64,000 nucleotides of DNA from Streptomyces chattanoogensis (GTDB lineage Bacteria; Actinomycetota; Actinomycetes; Streptomycetales; Streptomycetaceae), in assembly GCF_001294335.1 (NCBI RefSeq), contig NZ_LGKG01000164.1, positions 26,120 to 90,119 of the forward strand. Direction: 5' to 3'. The notes under the pieces were generated by a model. It saw only the letters and a program-made list of their open reading frames with translations, was not told the DNA's origin and made no database searches. The stretch's first letter is position 1. Each line of letters starts with the position of its first letter. Positions 1-9,100 of the stretch are shown here, piece by piece. The position numbers and the translations under genes are program-made.

Positions 1-188
1 ACAGGGAGCGAGCTCTGTTGGCTCACCGCGGCGACGAAGAGCGCCGGCGCGATCCAGCAGGCAAGAACCAGCAGGCGGATCCGCCACTGCGAGACCAGCT
101 TGACCAGCTCGAAGCGGTAGCAACGCGCCACCGAGGACCGGCGGGTACCGGCACCGTGGGGCCGGGCATGGGCGAGGGTCGCGGTCAT
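1..188 (-). CDS. ABC-2 type transporter permease, N-terminus only (cut by window edge)
   Basis: The reverse strand has an ATG at 188 followed by an open frame to the window edge (about 62 residues). It begins MTATLAHARPHG and runs into a basic stretch, then a hydrophobic segment (LLVLACWIAPALFVA) that looks like the first membrane helix of an ABC-2 permease. The start overlaps the stop of the upstream ATPase gene in an ATGA arrangement at 185-188, so the two are translationally coupled and probably form one exporter. The substrate cannot be told. The family assignment rests mainly on this coupling and on the helix, because the rest of the gene lies outside the window. Confidence 0.7.
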   Translation of the reverse strand, partial: MTATLAHARPHGAGTRRSSVARCYRFELVKLVSQWRIRLLVLACWIAPALFVAAVSQQSSLP

Positions 189-1126
189 CGTCCGGCCTCC
201 TCGGGTTCGGTGAGGGCGAGGAACGCTGCCTCGAGCGGCGATACCAGGGGGCAGAGCTCGCGTACCGCGACGCCCGCCTGCACCAGCCGCACCACCAGTT
301 GGTCGAGGGCAGATGCCTGCGCGCGCACGACGAGCACCTTCGCGTCATATCGTGCCCCGGTGTCGTCGACAAGGCAGATCCCGGCCGTTTCGGCAGCCAG
401 TTGGCGGGCGGCGTGCGCATCGGAGGTGCGAACCCGGTAGTCGAGTTCCTGCTCCTCGGCGGCCAGCTTGCTCAGCGGCCCGGAAAAGACGACCCGCCCG
501 GCGGCGAGGATGGTGACGTCGGAGCACAGGGCCTCGAGGTCGTCCATGCGGTGACTGGAGAGCACGACGCTGGTGCCGTCCGTCGCGAGCCGGGTCAGGA
601 CGCCGTGTACGTGCCTTTTGCCGGCCGGGTCCAGCCCGTTGGACGGCTCGTCAAGCACCAGCAGCCGGGGCTTGGTGAGCAGCGCCGCGGCCAGCCCCAG
701 CCGCTGTCGCATGCCGAGGGAGAAGCCGCGGGCCCGTTCGTCGGCGACATCGGTGAGCCCGACCTGCGCAAGCGCGTCGTCGATCGCCGTCGTCCGCGCG
801 TCGTCACCGCGGAGAGCGGCCAGCGCGGCGAGGTTCTGCCGGGCGGTGAGCGAGGGGTAGAGACCGGGTCCGTCCACGAAGCCCGCGACACCGTCGGGAG
901 CGTCGAGCGCCCGCCCGACCGGTGCACCCAGGATCTCGAGGCTGCCGCTGTCGGCGACGGCCAGACCCAGCAGGAGGCCGAGCAAGGTCGTCTTGCCGGC
1001 GCCGTTCGGTCCGACCAGGCCGTGAATCTGCCCCTGCGTCACATCCAGGTCGACGCCCTCGAGCGCGACGACATCACCGAACCACTTGGTGATCCCGCGA
1101 GCCCGGACTGCGAGGAGTGCATCCAT
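185..1126 (-). CDS. ABC transporter ATP-binding protein (drug/lipid exporter type)
   Basis: A 313-residue nucleotide-binding subunit that should power the membrane partner encoded just downstream. Walker A is GPNGAGKTT at residues 39-47. The signature region reads FSLGMRQRLGL in place of LSGGQ, as is usual for ABC-2 exporter ATPases, and Walker B is LLVLDEPSNGLDP. A switch-like histidine follows in VVLSSHRMDDLEAL. The C-terminal 80 residues are the variable domain common in this family. The start at 1126 is preceded by a strong AAGGAGG site. Upstream at about 1189-1215 lies a loose inverted repeat of TCAACTG and CGGTTGA type, which may be an operator, but this is weak. Family assignment is secure; the exported compound is unknown. 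Confidence 0.93.
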   Translation of the reverse strand: MDALLAVRARGITKWFGDVVALEGVDLDVTQGQIHGLVGPNGAGKTTLLGLLLGLAVADSGSLEILGAPVGRALDAPDGVAGFVDGPGLYPSLTARQNLAALAALRGDDARTTAIDDALAQVGLTDVADERARGFSLGMRQRLGLAAALLTKPRLLVLDEPSNGLDPAGKRHVHGVLTRLATDGTSVVLSSHRMDDLEALCSDVTILAAGRVVFSGPLSKLAAEEQELDYRVRTSDAHAARQLAAETAGICLVDDTGARYDAKVLVVRAQASALDQLVVRLVQAGVAVRELCPLVSPLEAAFLALTEPEEAGR

Positions 1127-1371
1127 GAGTCCCCTCCTTCGAAAACCTCAAGGACCGTAGATGCAGCGCACAACAACGATCAGGAGCAGTCAACTGAACG
1201 CTCATGAAACGGTTGACGACAGGCGCGCACCCCGACGATGCCCGAGCGCGCGCCGAGGAGCGCCGGGGGGATCGGCAGCGGCGGGCACGGTTGACGGCGC
1301 GGGCGCGTAGGAGAAGGTGCGGCACTCTGTGCGGATGCGTGGATGCCTGCCCGAAGAGCACGGGAGTCTCG

Positions 1372-2064
1372 TCAGCCGTGACAGCGAACTGGCAGACGTA
1401 CGGTGATCATCGCGGTCCGGTTCGCCGCGACCCTCCTGGGGCCTGCCGTCCCGGACACCCCGCCACCCGGCTTCCGCCACAACAGCGAGTCCTTCCACCC
1501 GGTGTGCAGGTCCTCAGCGTCGACGATCGCGTCGCGAGGCACCGTGATCTCCGCCCTTCCGGTGCCGAGCTGCCACTCGATGTCGACTACCGGATGTTCG
1601 ATGACCGCCCGGGACAGGTCCAAGTGCACCCTTCCGAATGCGGACTCGACCTTCAGGCTCCGAGGTTCCCGCCATACGCCGCGACGCCGGATCCGTCCGC
1701 CGGCGACGGCAATCGTGGACGTGGTGCCCGCATTCTCCTCCGGGAGCGAGGCCAGTGCCGACTCGAGCTCGCTGTGCGTCTTGGCGGTGAGCACCTGGTG
1801 GAGGCGTTCGTCCAACTCCTCGTGCGGGATGTGCCCTTCGGCGTACGCCTCCTGCAGGCGCTGCACGGCCGTGTCGCGGTCGTCTTCTCTGACCAGTCGC
1901 GTCGGGTCTTCCGGCGGAGAGGTCACCGTTTCGCTCTGGTGCTGTGCCGACGAGCGAACGCGCCAAGGTCCGCTAGGGGGCAAGGCATCCGAATGGGAAG
2001 GTCGGCCACTCGGCAGCATGGTGTTGATCGCCAAACCCGGCGAACCTATGCGGCTCAGCGTCAT
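1372..2064 (-). CDS. DUF1707 (SHOCT-like) domain protein
   Basis: A 230-residue protein. Residues about 55-107 match the DUF1707 pattern: REDDRDTAVQRLQEAYAEG followed by ELDERLHQVLTAKTHSELE. The C-terminal half is a beta-rich segment (HLDLSRAVIEHPVVDIEWQL) like the cell-wall-active-antibiotics/YvqF-type domains found in such actinobacterial proteins. The start was placed at 2064 because it overlaps the upstream regulator's stop as ATGA. Most family members start close to the domain, so an internal start near residue 47 is possible. No membrane helix is evident, unlike many DUF1707 proteins. DUF1707 has no firmly established function. The coupling suggests co-expression with the GlxA-type regulator. 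Confidence 0.75.
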   Translation of the reverse strand: MTLSRIGSPGLAINTMLPSGRPSHSDALPPSGPWRVRSSAQHQSETVTSPPEDPTRLVREDDRDTAVQRLQEAYAEGHIPHEELDERLHQVLTAKTHSELESALASLPEENAGTTSTIAVAGGRIRRRGVWREPRSLKVESAFGRVHLDLSRAVIEHPVVDIEWQLGTGRAEITVPRDAIVDAEDLHTGWKDSLLWRKPGGGVSGTAGPRRVAANRTAMITVRLPVRCHG

Positions 2065-3059
2065 GCGTAGTGTTGCCGGCTGTCGTTCGGGCCGGGGCGG
2101 GCCCGCGAGCGGAAGGTGCGGCGGTAGGTGTCCGGGGGCACGCCGACGGTGCGGTTGAAGTGTCGGCGTAGCGTCGTGGCCGTGCCCATGCCGGTGGCTG
2201 CCGCGATGGCGTCGACACTGTCGTCGGTGGCCTCCAGCAACTCCTGGGCGTGGCGGATCCGCTGGGTCAGCAGCCACTGCAGCGGGGTGGTGCCGGTCAC
2301 CGACCTGAAGTGGCGGCCGAGGTTGCGCGAGCTCATCCTTGCTTGGCGGGCCAGGTCTTCCACGGTCAGCGGATGGTCCAGCCGTTCGATCGCCCAGGGG
2401 AGCAGCTCGGCGAGCGGATGGTTGTCCCGGGCGGGCACCGGGGTGGTGACGAACTGGGCCTGGCCGCCGGCCCGATGGGGCGGAACGACCAGGCGGCGGG
2501 CAATCGCGTTGGAGGTCGACGAGCCGTGGTCGAGGCGGACGAGGTGCAGGCACAGGTCCATCGCGGCGGCCTTGCCGGCGGAGGTGAGCACGCTGCCGCT
2601 GTCCACGTAGAGCACGTCCGGGTCCACCTCCACCTGGGGGAAGCGGGCGCGCAGATCGCCGGCGTGCGCCCAGTGCGTGGTCGCGCGCCGTCCGTTCAGC
2701 AGCCCGGCGGCGGCCAGCACGAACGCGCCTGTGCAAAGGGAGGCCACGCGCGCGCCTGCCTCGTGGGCCGCGCGCACCGCGTCAACCAGGTCGGCGGGCG
2801 GATCCTCGTCGACGTCGGCCCAGCCAGGGACGATCACGGTGTCGGCGCGCGGGAGCCGGTCGAGCCCGTGGTCGGGGTCCAGCCGGAACCGGCCGACCTG
2901 CACGGCGCCCGGACCGCACAAGACGGTGTCGTACCAGGCGTCGGCCACGCCGGCCGGGCCGGCGCCGAAGACCTCGTACGCCACGGACAGTTCGAAGTGC
3001 AGCATCCCGTCGGTGACGGCCAGCGCGACAGTACTCACGTCCGTAATTGTACGGGTCAT
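2061..3059 (-). CDS. GlxA-family transcriptional regulator (DJ-1/PfpI domain plus AraC helix-turn-helix)
   Basis: A 332-residue regulator. The N-terminal half (about 10-180) is a DJ-1/PfpI-like amidotransferase fold with the elbow SLCTGAFVLAAAGLL. The C-terminal 110 residues form a double AraC-type helix-turn-helix: LTVEDLARQARMSSRNLGRHF, and DAIAAATGMGTATTLRRHFN with the terminal PPDTYRRTF motif. The DJ-1 domain in this family usually acts as a sensor rather than an enzyme. The gene is divergent from the saccharopine-dehydrogenase-like gene at 3139, so that gene is its most likely target. A palindrome CCGTA-N4-TACGG (3041-3054) overlaps the first codons and could mediate autoregulation. The downstream gene overlaps as ATGA. 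Confidence 0.9.
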   Translation of the reverse strand: MTRTITDVSTVALAVTDGMLHFELSVAYEVFGAGPAGVADAWYDTVLCGPGAVQVGRFRLDPDHGLDRLPRADTVIVPGWADVDEDPPADLVDAVRAAHEAGARVASLCTGAFVLAAAGLLNGRRATTHWAHAGDLRARFPQVEVDPDVLYVDSGSVLTSAGKAAAMDLCLHLVRLDHGSSTSNAIARRLVVPPHRAGGQAQFVTTPVPARDNHPLAELLPWAIERLDHPLTVEDLARQARMSSRNLGRHFRSVTGTTPLQWLLTQRIRHAQELLEATDDSVDAIAAATGMGTATTLRRHFNRTVGVPPDTYRRTFRSRARPGPNDSRQHYA

Positions 3060-3138
3060 GGCGTTCCAGACACTCGTGTGGGAGGCCCGCCATCGTCAGG
3101 ATGTCCACAGCAGATCATTTGATGACGAGGGGGAACCC

Positions 3139-4164
3139 ATGGGATCGAAGGTGACGGTGTTCGGCGCGTACGGGCACACCGGGCGCTTTGTGGTGGCGCA
3201 GCTGCTGGAGCGCGGGTTCGTCCCGGTTCTCTCCGGCCGCGACACCCACAAGCTGCAGGCACTGGCGGCGTCTCATCCCGGGCTCGACGCCCGCCCGGCG
3301 TCGGCCGGCGACCCGGATTCGCTCGACCGCGCGCTGGCCGGCGCGAAGGCCGTGATCAACTGTGCCGGGCCGTTCGCCGCGACTGCCGCTCCCGTGATCG
3401 AGGCGGCGCTGCGCGTCGGAATCCCGTATGTGGATGTGGCGGCGGAAATCGAGGCCATCGTCGATACGTTCGAGGACTTCACGGACCGCGCCCGCGCCGC
3501 AGGAGCGGTGATCGTCCCCGCGATGGCCTTCTACGGCGGCCTCGGCGACCTGTTGGCCACCGCGGCGATGGGCGACTGGACGACGGCCGACGAGGCGCAC
3601 ATCGCCTACGCGCTGAGCAGTTGGCACCCCACCGCCGGAACGCGCGCCACGAGCTCGGTCTCCCGGCAGCGGCGGAACGGCCAACGCTTCGTCTACACCA
3701 ACGGGCGGTTGGAGTACCGCAACGACGACCCGCCGACCCTGGAGTGGCCCTTTCCCGACCCGATGGGCACCCGGGCCGTCATCGGGGAGTTCACGATGGC
3801 CGACGTCGTCACCGTCCCCAGCCACCTGTCCATCCCCGAGGTACGCACCCACATGACGGTCGAGGCAGCCAGGGACGTGCTGGCCCCGGACACGCCGACG
3901 CCAGCTGCGGTCGACGAACGCGGGCGGTCCGCGCAGACCTTCCTCGTCGATGCCGTCGTGCGCTCCGGCGACGTGGAACGGCGTGCCGTGGCGGGGGGAC
4001 AGGACATCTACGCTGTCAGCGCGCCGCTCGCGGTCGAAGCGGTACACCGCATCCTCACGAGACAGACCAGCACGGTCGGTGTCACCGCCGCCGGCGAGAT
4101 CTTCGACGCGCCCGACTTCCTCCGTGCCTTGTCCTCGCACATCTCCGTCGAACTGCCTCAGTAG
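3139..4164 (+). CDS. Saccharopine dehydrogenase-like NAD(P)-binding oxidoreductase
   Basis: A 341-residue protein with an N-terminal Rossmann fold. The dinucleotide motif is VFGAYGHTGRFV near residues 6-18, and the conserved NCAGPF turn is typical of the saccharopine dehydrogenase / trans-acting enoyl reductase superfamily. The start at 3139 has a GAGGGGG ribosome site seven bases upstream. An in-frame ATG at 3058 overlaps the divergent regulator's start codon and is less likely. The divergent arrangement suggests control by the GlxA/AraC-type regulator. The substrate is not evident; relatives are annotated only as NADP-binding proteins. The gene end abuts a truncated flavin reductase relic on the other strand, marking a recombination boundary. 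Confidence 0.85.
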   Translation: MGSKVTVFGAYGHTGRFVVAQLLERGFVPVLSGRDTHKLQALAASHPGLDARPASAGDPDSLDRALAGAKAVINCAGPFAATAAPVIEAALRVGIPYVDVAAEIEAIVDTFEDFTDRARAAGAVIVPAMAFYGGLGDLLATAAMGDWTTADEAHIAYALSSWHPTAGTRATSSVSRQRRNGQRFVYTNGRLEYRNDDPPTLEWPFPDPMGTRAVIGEFTMADVVTVPSHLSIPEVRTHMTVEAARDVLAPDTPTPAAVDERGRSAQTFLVDAVVRSGDVERRAVAGGQDIYAVSAPLAVEAVHRILTRQTSTVGVTAAGEIFDAPDFLRALSSHISVELPQ

Positions 4165-4331
4165 TGCGTCCCGTCCGCCGAAGTGGTCGACATCCAGGCG
4201 ATCGGCCGCGGCACCACCGTCGCGGTCAGCGGCTTGCAGAACGCGTTGCGGGACATCTCAGCGGCTTCGAAGTCACTGCGTACGGTGATCGGTATCCACA
4301 CCGGCGGCCGCGGATCGTACAGCGGATCCAC
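4158..4331 (-). pseudogene. Flavin reductase-like protein, N-terminal fragment
   Basis: On the reverse strand a GTG at 4331 opens VDPLYDPRPPVW and continues to the motif LTATVVPRPIAWMSTTSADG. This motif is the hallmark start of the FMN-binding split-barrel flavin reductase family. The frame stops right after SADGTHY at 4158, inside the last codons of the saccharopine-dehydrogenase-like gene. At least 100 residues of a normal flavin reductase are therefore missing. Only about 57 residues remain, so this is a relic cut by a deletion or insertion junction. Confidence 0.6.
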
Positions 4332-4402
4332 GGCGCCACGCCTGGGCCTCAACCATCGACTGCGTCGCACTGAGCGATCCGCTGCGCCTGGTCTGGCACT
4401 CG

Positions 4403-4861
4403 ATGCGCGAGGCCAGGCACTCCCGCAACATCACCATGAACAAGCCCCGCACCCGCCCGTCGCCGGGCAACCACGACTACCACACGTCGGGCGCCTCGGG
4501 ATACTTCAACTACTTCGGCGCCAACCATGCACCCGACACCTCGACCGGCCCACTCGTCCAGGCGCTGTACGACAACAACGCCGAGGTGATCGCCACCGGC
4601 CACAACCACCAGTACGAGCGGTTCGCACCCATGAACCCGAGCGGGCAGCTCGACAACGCTCGCGGCATCCGGCACTTCGTCGCCGGCATGGGCGGCGCCA
4701 GCCACTACAGCTTTGGCACCATCCTGCCCAACAGCCAGGCCCGCAACAGCGACACCTATGGCGTGCTCAAGTTCACCCTGCACGCCAACAGCTACGACTG
4801 GCAGTTCGTCCCCGAGGCGGGCAAGACCTACTCCGACAGCGGCACCACCACCTGCCACTGA
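4403..4861 (+). pseudogene. Purple-acid-phosphatase-like metallophosphoesterase, internally deleted remnant
   Basis: The frame encodes SPGNHDYHTSGASGYFNYFG, the GNH(D/E) metal-binding motif of calcineurin-like phosphatases. It then jumps directly to ALYDNNAEVIATGHNHQYERF, the distal GHxH motif, and ends with the usual C-terminus (VPEAGKTYSDSGTTTCH). Intact actinobacterial homologues have roughly 70-80 residues between these blocks, carrying the YYSFDLG strand and further metal ligands. Those are absent here, as is the whole N-terminal half with its signal peptide. The join after YFGANHAP looks like an in-frame internal deletion. The remaining frame is open but cannot encode a complete active site. 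This relic lies next to the flavin reductase fragment. Confidence 0.65.
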
Positions 4862-5119
4862 CTGCGCACGCCTGAGCACGACGCGGGGCTGTCCCAGGCG
4901 TCACCGCGGCCGGCCCCGCCTTCCGTGGGGAACAGCACGCGCCGGGCCACCGATGATCCGGGGCAGCCGGCCGCAGGCCGTCAGGAACGAGCGCGAAATT
5001 CAGGCTGATGGACCGCTTGTGGTCCTCGGAAATCGCCGGGTTGAGGTCCCGTTGCCCGCAGCGACCCTGGACAGTCCGGAGGGGCCGGTAGCGGCGCCCC
5101 GGAGCGGATGGTCCTGTTA

Positions 5120-5326
5120 CTACCGGGGCTCACTACACGCCGGCGAGGCCGCGCGGGTCGCACCCACCTCAATCGCCAGGTATTTCGCGCCTGCGATGTG
5201 CACGCCTCCCGCACGCAACACTGCGGGGTCGTCGAACCCGGCCTTGATTTGCCCACAAGGTTGCCCTCCACGTGGGAATGGGCCGACCGCAGTGACAAGG
5301 TAGTGACCATCGGGAGCCAACCTCAT
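5120..5326 (-). pseudogene. Profilin-like protein fragment
   Basis: On the reverse strand, residues from ATG 5326 read MRLAPDGHYLVTAVGPFPRG, then GFDDPAVLRAGGVHIAGAKY followed by LAIEV. The spacing and residues match the central part of profilins: a DG turn, an FP strand, F-x-x-P before the central helix end, and a G-(I/L)-H-(L/I)-x-G-x-KY block. The N-terminal helix and the C-terminal third of the fold are missing. No good ribosome site sits at the usual distance from the ATG (AAGGAG lies about 13 bases upstream). I read it as a relic of a bacterial profilin-like gene. The similarity was judged by eye only. Confidence 0.4.
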
Positions 5327-5425
5327 GGCACGCTGGCGACTCCTTCTTGTTGAAAGCGCCTCAACTGGGGACTTCAGAGTCTTAGTTGACGCATGGGGAA
5401 CACAGGTATCCAAGGAGACACGAGC

Positions 5426-5824
5426 ATGAAGCTTGGCCTGAAGCGGTTCGCGGTGATCGGCGCGCTGGGTGTGGCCTCGGCGGCACTGGCAGCGTCCCCG
5501 GCGTTCGCGAAGAGCGACATCTCGATCCAGGCGACTCCCCACACGGCGCATGTCGGCCACGTCGTGAAGGTGCACGGCCAGGGTGGGGACGACGCCGAGG
5601 AGTACACCACGCTCGTCATACAGGAGAGGTCTGGCAGGCCCGGCCACTGGGGCCATTGGCGGGCTGTAAAGCGGGATTTCAGCGGCGATGCGCGCGCGAA
5701 CGTCAAGGTCAGGCACACGGGCGAGCTGCAGTTCCGTTCGGTGCTGTACTCGACCGACAAGCACCACCAGCACGCGAAGAAGGACCGCGTATCTGCGCCG
5801 GTGACTATCCACGTCGTCCGCTAG
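5426..5824 (+). CDS. Small secreted protein of unknown function
   Basis: A 132-residue protein. The start at 5426 follows an AAGGAGA site; an upstream in-frame start at 5393 lacks one. Residues 1-28 form a signal peptide: a basic MKLGLKR, a hydrophobic core, and an ASPAFA cleavage motif before K29. The mature part is polar and histidine-rich (HWGHWR, KHHQHAKKDR), with alternating hydrophobic residues suggesting an immunoglobulin-like beta fold. The pattern of IQATP, VGHVVKVHG and a terminal VTIHVV resembles extracellular Ig-like domains, but no family is recognised with confidence. It stands alone between relics and the giant operon. The histidine-rich loop could bind metal; this is inference. 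Confidence 0.75.
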   Translation: MKLGLKRFAVIGALGVASAALAASPAFAKSDISIQATPHTAHVGHVVKVHGQGGDDAEEYTTLVIQERSGRPGHWGHWRAVKRDFSGDARANVKVRHTGELQFRSVLYSTDKHHQHAKKDRVSAPVTIHVVR

Positions 5825-6110
5825 AGCGTTTCCCTTTGGCGCGCTGAGCAGTTGATCGGTTGCGTCTGCCCGGCCGGCCCGGCCCTGGCAGCGGCCAGCA
5901 GTCATCACGTGTTCGGGTAAGGAAAGCGGACGGGCGCGGTAACGCGGCAGCGGCCTGGGACCGCGCCCGCCGTAGCCGGGCCGATACGGTCCGGCCGCCT
6001 CGTCGTGGGCGGTCATCTCGCCCTTCACCCGCAGCACATGGCCAAACGCGCGGTCTTCCAGACCATGGCGGACCAGCGTGCCGTCCTCACCGACGGCCCG
6101 CCGGCCGTCG

Positions 6111-9100
6111 TCAGGCGGGGAAGGTCAGCTCCGTGGTGGGAATCCACAGGTCGCGGATGGTGAGCAGGGGCATCTGCTGTCCGGCCCCGAAGAGGTCGAG
6201 ACCGAGGATGATCCGCGAGGTGCCGTCCCGGCGAGGCTTTTGCGTGCGGACGAACTCCTCGACGGCGTCCGTCAGTTTCCGGGACCAGGTGGCGTCGGCT
6301 GTCGGTGAGGCGTCGATCGAGGTCAGTGGCAGCAGGGCGATGGGCAGGATGGTCAGCGGGAGGCCCGGAGCGGGAGCGACCGCGTAGGCGTAGGCGGCGG
6401 TCATCTTCGCCGTCAGCCGACGGCCGTCAGCCCCGGTGAACAGGGCCTTGAAGAAGCCGTCCAGATGGTCCTGGAGCCGTGCGGGCCGCCCCTGGGTCCC
6501 GAACCGGTACGCGGCATGGAACAGCAGCGGGACGACCGGGGCGGCGGCCCGCACCTCGGGTGTGCTGAAGCGGAACTCCGGCTCCACGACGTCCGCGTTG
6601 CGTTCGACGTGGAGCTGCCCGGATGCCTCCTGGTCACGGAAGATGTCGCGGGGACCGAACTCCAGGGCGCACTCCGCCGGAGCCGCCGCATAGCGGAGGT
6701 ACGTGCCGGGCGTACCGCGGCGCCGGTAGTGCCAGGAGCGCTGGACGCCCTGCGGCGGATCCGTCGCCACCGGCTCGTACTCGGCGCCGAGCAGTACGGC
6801 GGGCGGGGTGACGCCGGCCGCGCAGCGCAGGTCCATCCGGGCCCGGCCGTCCGTCTCCTCGGCCAGCCGCAGCCACACCTGGACGGTCTCCGAGGTGTCC
6901 TCCGGTGCGGCGGCGGACGGCTGCGCCGGTGGGGTCGCAGGCGGGGACGCCCACCGCTCGTACGCCGTGGCGACCGCGCCGAGCAGGGTCTCGAACGCCT
7001 GGAGCGCCGCGCGTGCGGTGAGCACGTCGGTGTCGTTGGGCTTGCTGCGGGCACCGACCGGCCGCAGATGGCGGTCGAGGTCCGCGGCGATCGCCGGATG
7101 GCTGGTGACGAAATCGGCGAGGGCGGCCCTCAGGGGTGTGTCCACGTCCTCGGGGGCCTCGGCCTCCTGGGCGGCCGTGCTGCCGCCGAACCGGACCGTC
7201 GCGTCGAGCCAGTCCTGTGCGGCGCTGCGGTAGGAGTAGCCCAGCGCATAGGTCCACAAGGGGAGTTTGTCCGGCGTACCGGGCTTGGCGGCGGGGCGGC
7301 CGGACTGGGCGGTGATGGACGGCGGTTGCGGAAGGGCGCGCAGCACCACGGGGAAGGTGACCGTGCCGAGCGCCTTGGTGACCGCCCCGCTGACGAAGGT
7401 GATCCAACGGGCGTCGCGGTAACCGTCGATCCCGGGAACGTCCCGGATGTCGTGTTCCAGATGCGTGATCTCGTAGGTCACGTCCAGGGGCACGGAGGCG
7501 TGTTCGGTCAGGCTCTTGGATTCGAAGAGGAATGCCAGGTACGAGGTGCTGGTGTGCTCACCGGGCCCGCGAAGGGGCACCTTGGCGGAGGAGAGTGCAT
7601 AGCTCTTCGCGGTGTCCGTGGAGGCTTCCTCGCCGTGCGGCGGTGCCGCCATCGGCTGGCCGTAGAAGCGCGGGGGCGCGGCGACCCCGGGCGGCAGGCC
7701 ATGGGCCCGGGCATGATCGGCCTTCAGCACCGCGACGCAGGTGACGGAGTAGGCGGCGGCGAGATGGTCGAGTAGCGCCTCGTGCAGCTTCTCGCCGGCC
7801 GCGGTGCGGGCCGCGCCGCTGGTGTCGAACGGCGCGCCGGGCGACACCGGCAGCACACTCGCGGCGATGGCCCCGGCGAGCTTCTTCTTGTGACCGAGGA
7901 TCCTGCCGAGCAGCCCGTCCCGTTCCGGATGATCGATACCGGCCAGCCGGTCGAGGACGAACGCGGGCGAGGTGAACGTGGGGGCGAGCAGCGCGTCGAC
8001 GGCGGCCAGTGCCTGGCGCGCCCAGACATTCGGATCCGCTCCGCGCAGGGTGAGCGTCTTCTTCTGTCCGGGGCGCAGTCCCTTGCCTGTCTCGTACCGG
8101 GAGACCTCGGCCGTCAGGTCGCACAGGGCGGTGGCGAGCGGCTTGGGCGCGAAGAAAGCGGCGGCGGAACCGCTCGGGAGGTCGCAGCCCAGACCGGCTT
8201 CCGGAGAGCCCGGACGGGCCAGCCGCACCGCCCACAGGGTGCGGTCCCGTTCGCTGTCCTTGCCAGGCGTGGCACTGGACGTGCCCAGCCGGAGCACGGA
8301 CGTGGCGGTGGTGAACGCCTTCTCGAAGTCCTCGGCGAAGATGCGCAGATCACTGTGCCGGGCGACGTGCGGGGCGATCTCCGTGTGGTCGGTGAGCGCG
8401 CCGCTGACCCGCAGAGCCGGGTCGGCCAGTGCGGACTGCCGGGTGAGCTCGAAGCCGACCTTCAGCGGGATGATCTCGTCCTCGCGGAGTGCGTCCGGCG
8501 GTACGGGGAAGCTCAGCGTCACCGACGGCCGACCGGTGGCCGAGGTCCCGGCGGCACGGTGAGAGACGTGGACGAGGCAGTCGGCGACGAACTTCCGCAC
8601 CGTGTCGGCCTGCGCGGTGCTGAGCGCGGTGCCGGGGTCCTTCAGCAGGGAGCTGAGGACACGGAACCCGACCGCGTACCCGCTCACCTCCGGCACCGCG
8701 GCGCCGTCGTAGTTCTGGACGAGCTGGAAGTACAGCAGCCGGAAGGCCCGCAGGTCCTTGACCGCGGCCTCCCGGCCGCCCGCGTACGCCTCGGTCTGCA
8801 GCTCCAGACTGACCGACAGTTCCGGGCCGTTCGCCCCCGCACGGTAGGTGTAGGCCGTGTGCACATGCGGCCACTGGGACAGGCCGATCAGCGCATCGGT
8901 GTACTGGACGGGCAGCGGAATCTCATCCACCGGACGGACGTGGGTGCCGGCGGCGAGAGTGTTCCCGAAGATGTCGAGCCAGCGCGTGCCGAACTGGGTG
9001 AGGGTGCCGACGCCGGCGTACGGGTTGGCGGACCGCGCCGGGAGCTGCGGGTCGCCGGGGGCGGGCGCCGGGTTGACCTTCGCGAAGGCGGTCAGCCCGG

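Noticed and set aside
3041..3054. CCGTA-N4-TACGG palindrome as a firm operator
   Set aside because: It lies inside the first codons of the regulator gene and is short enough to occur by chance; kept only as a remark.
2677..3138. Longer N-terminus for the saccharopine-dehydrogenase-like gene
   Set aside because: It is antisense to the GlxA regulator. The Rossmann fold starts right at ATG 3139, which has a strong ribosome site.
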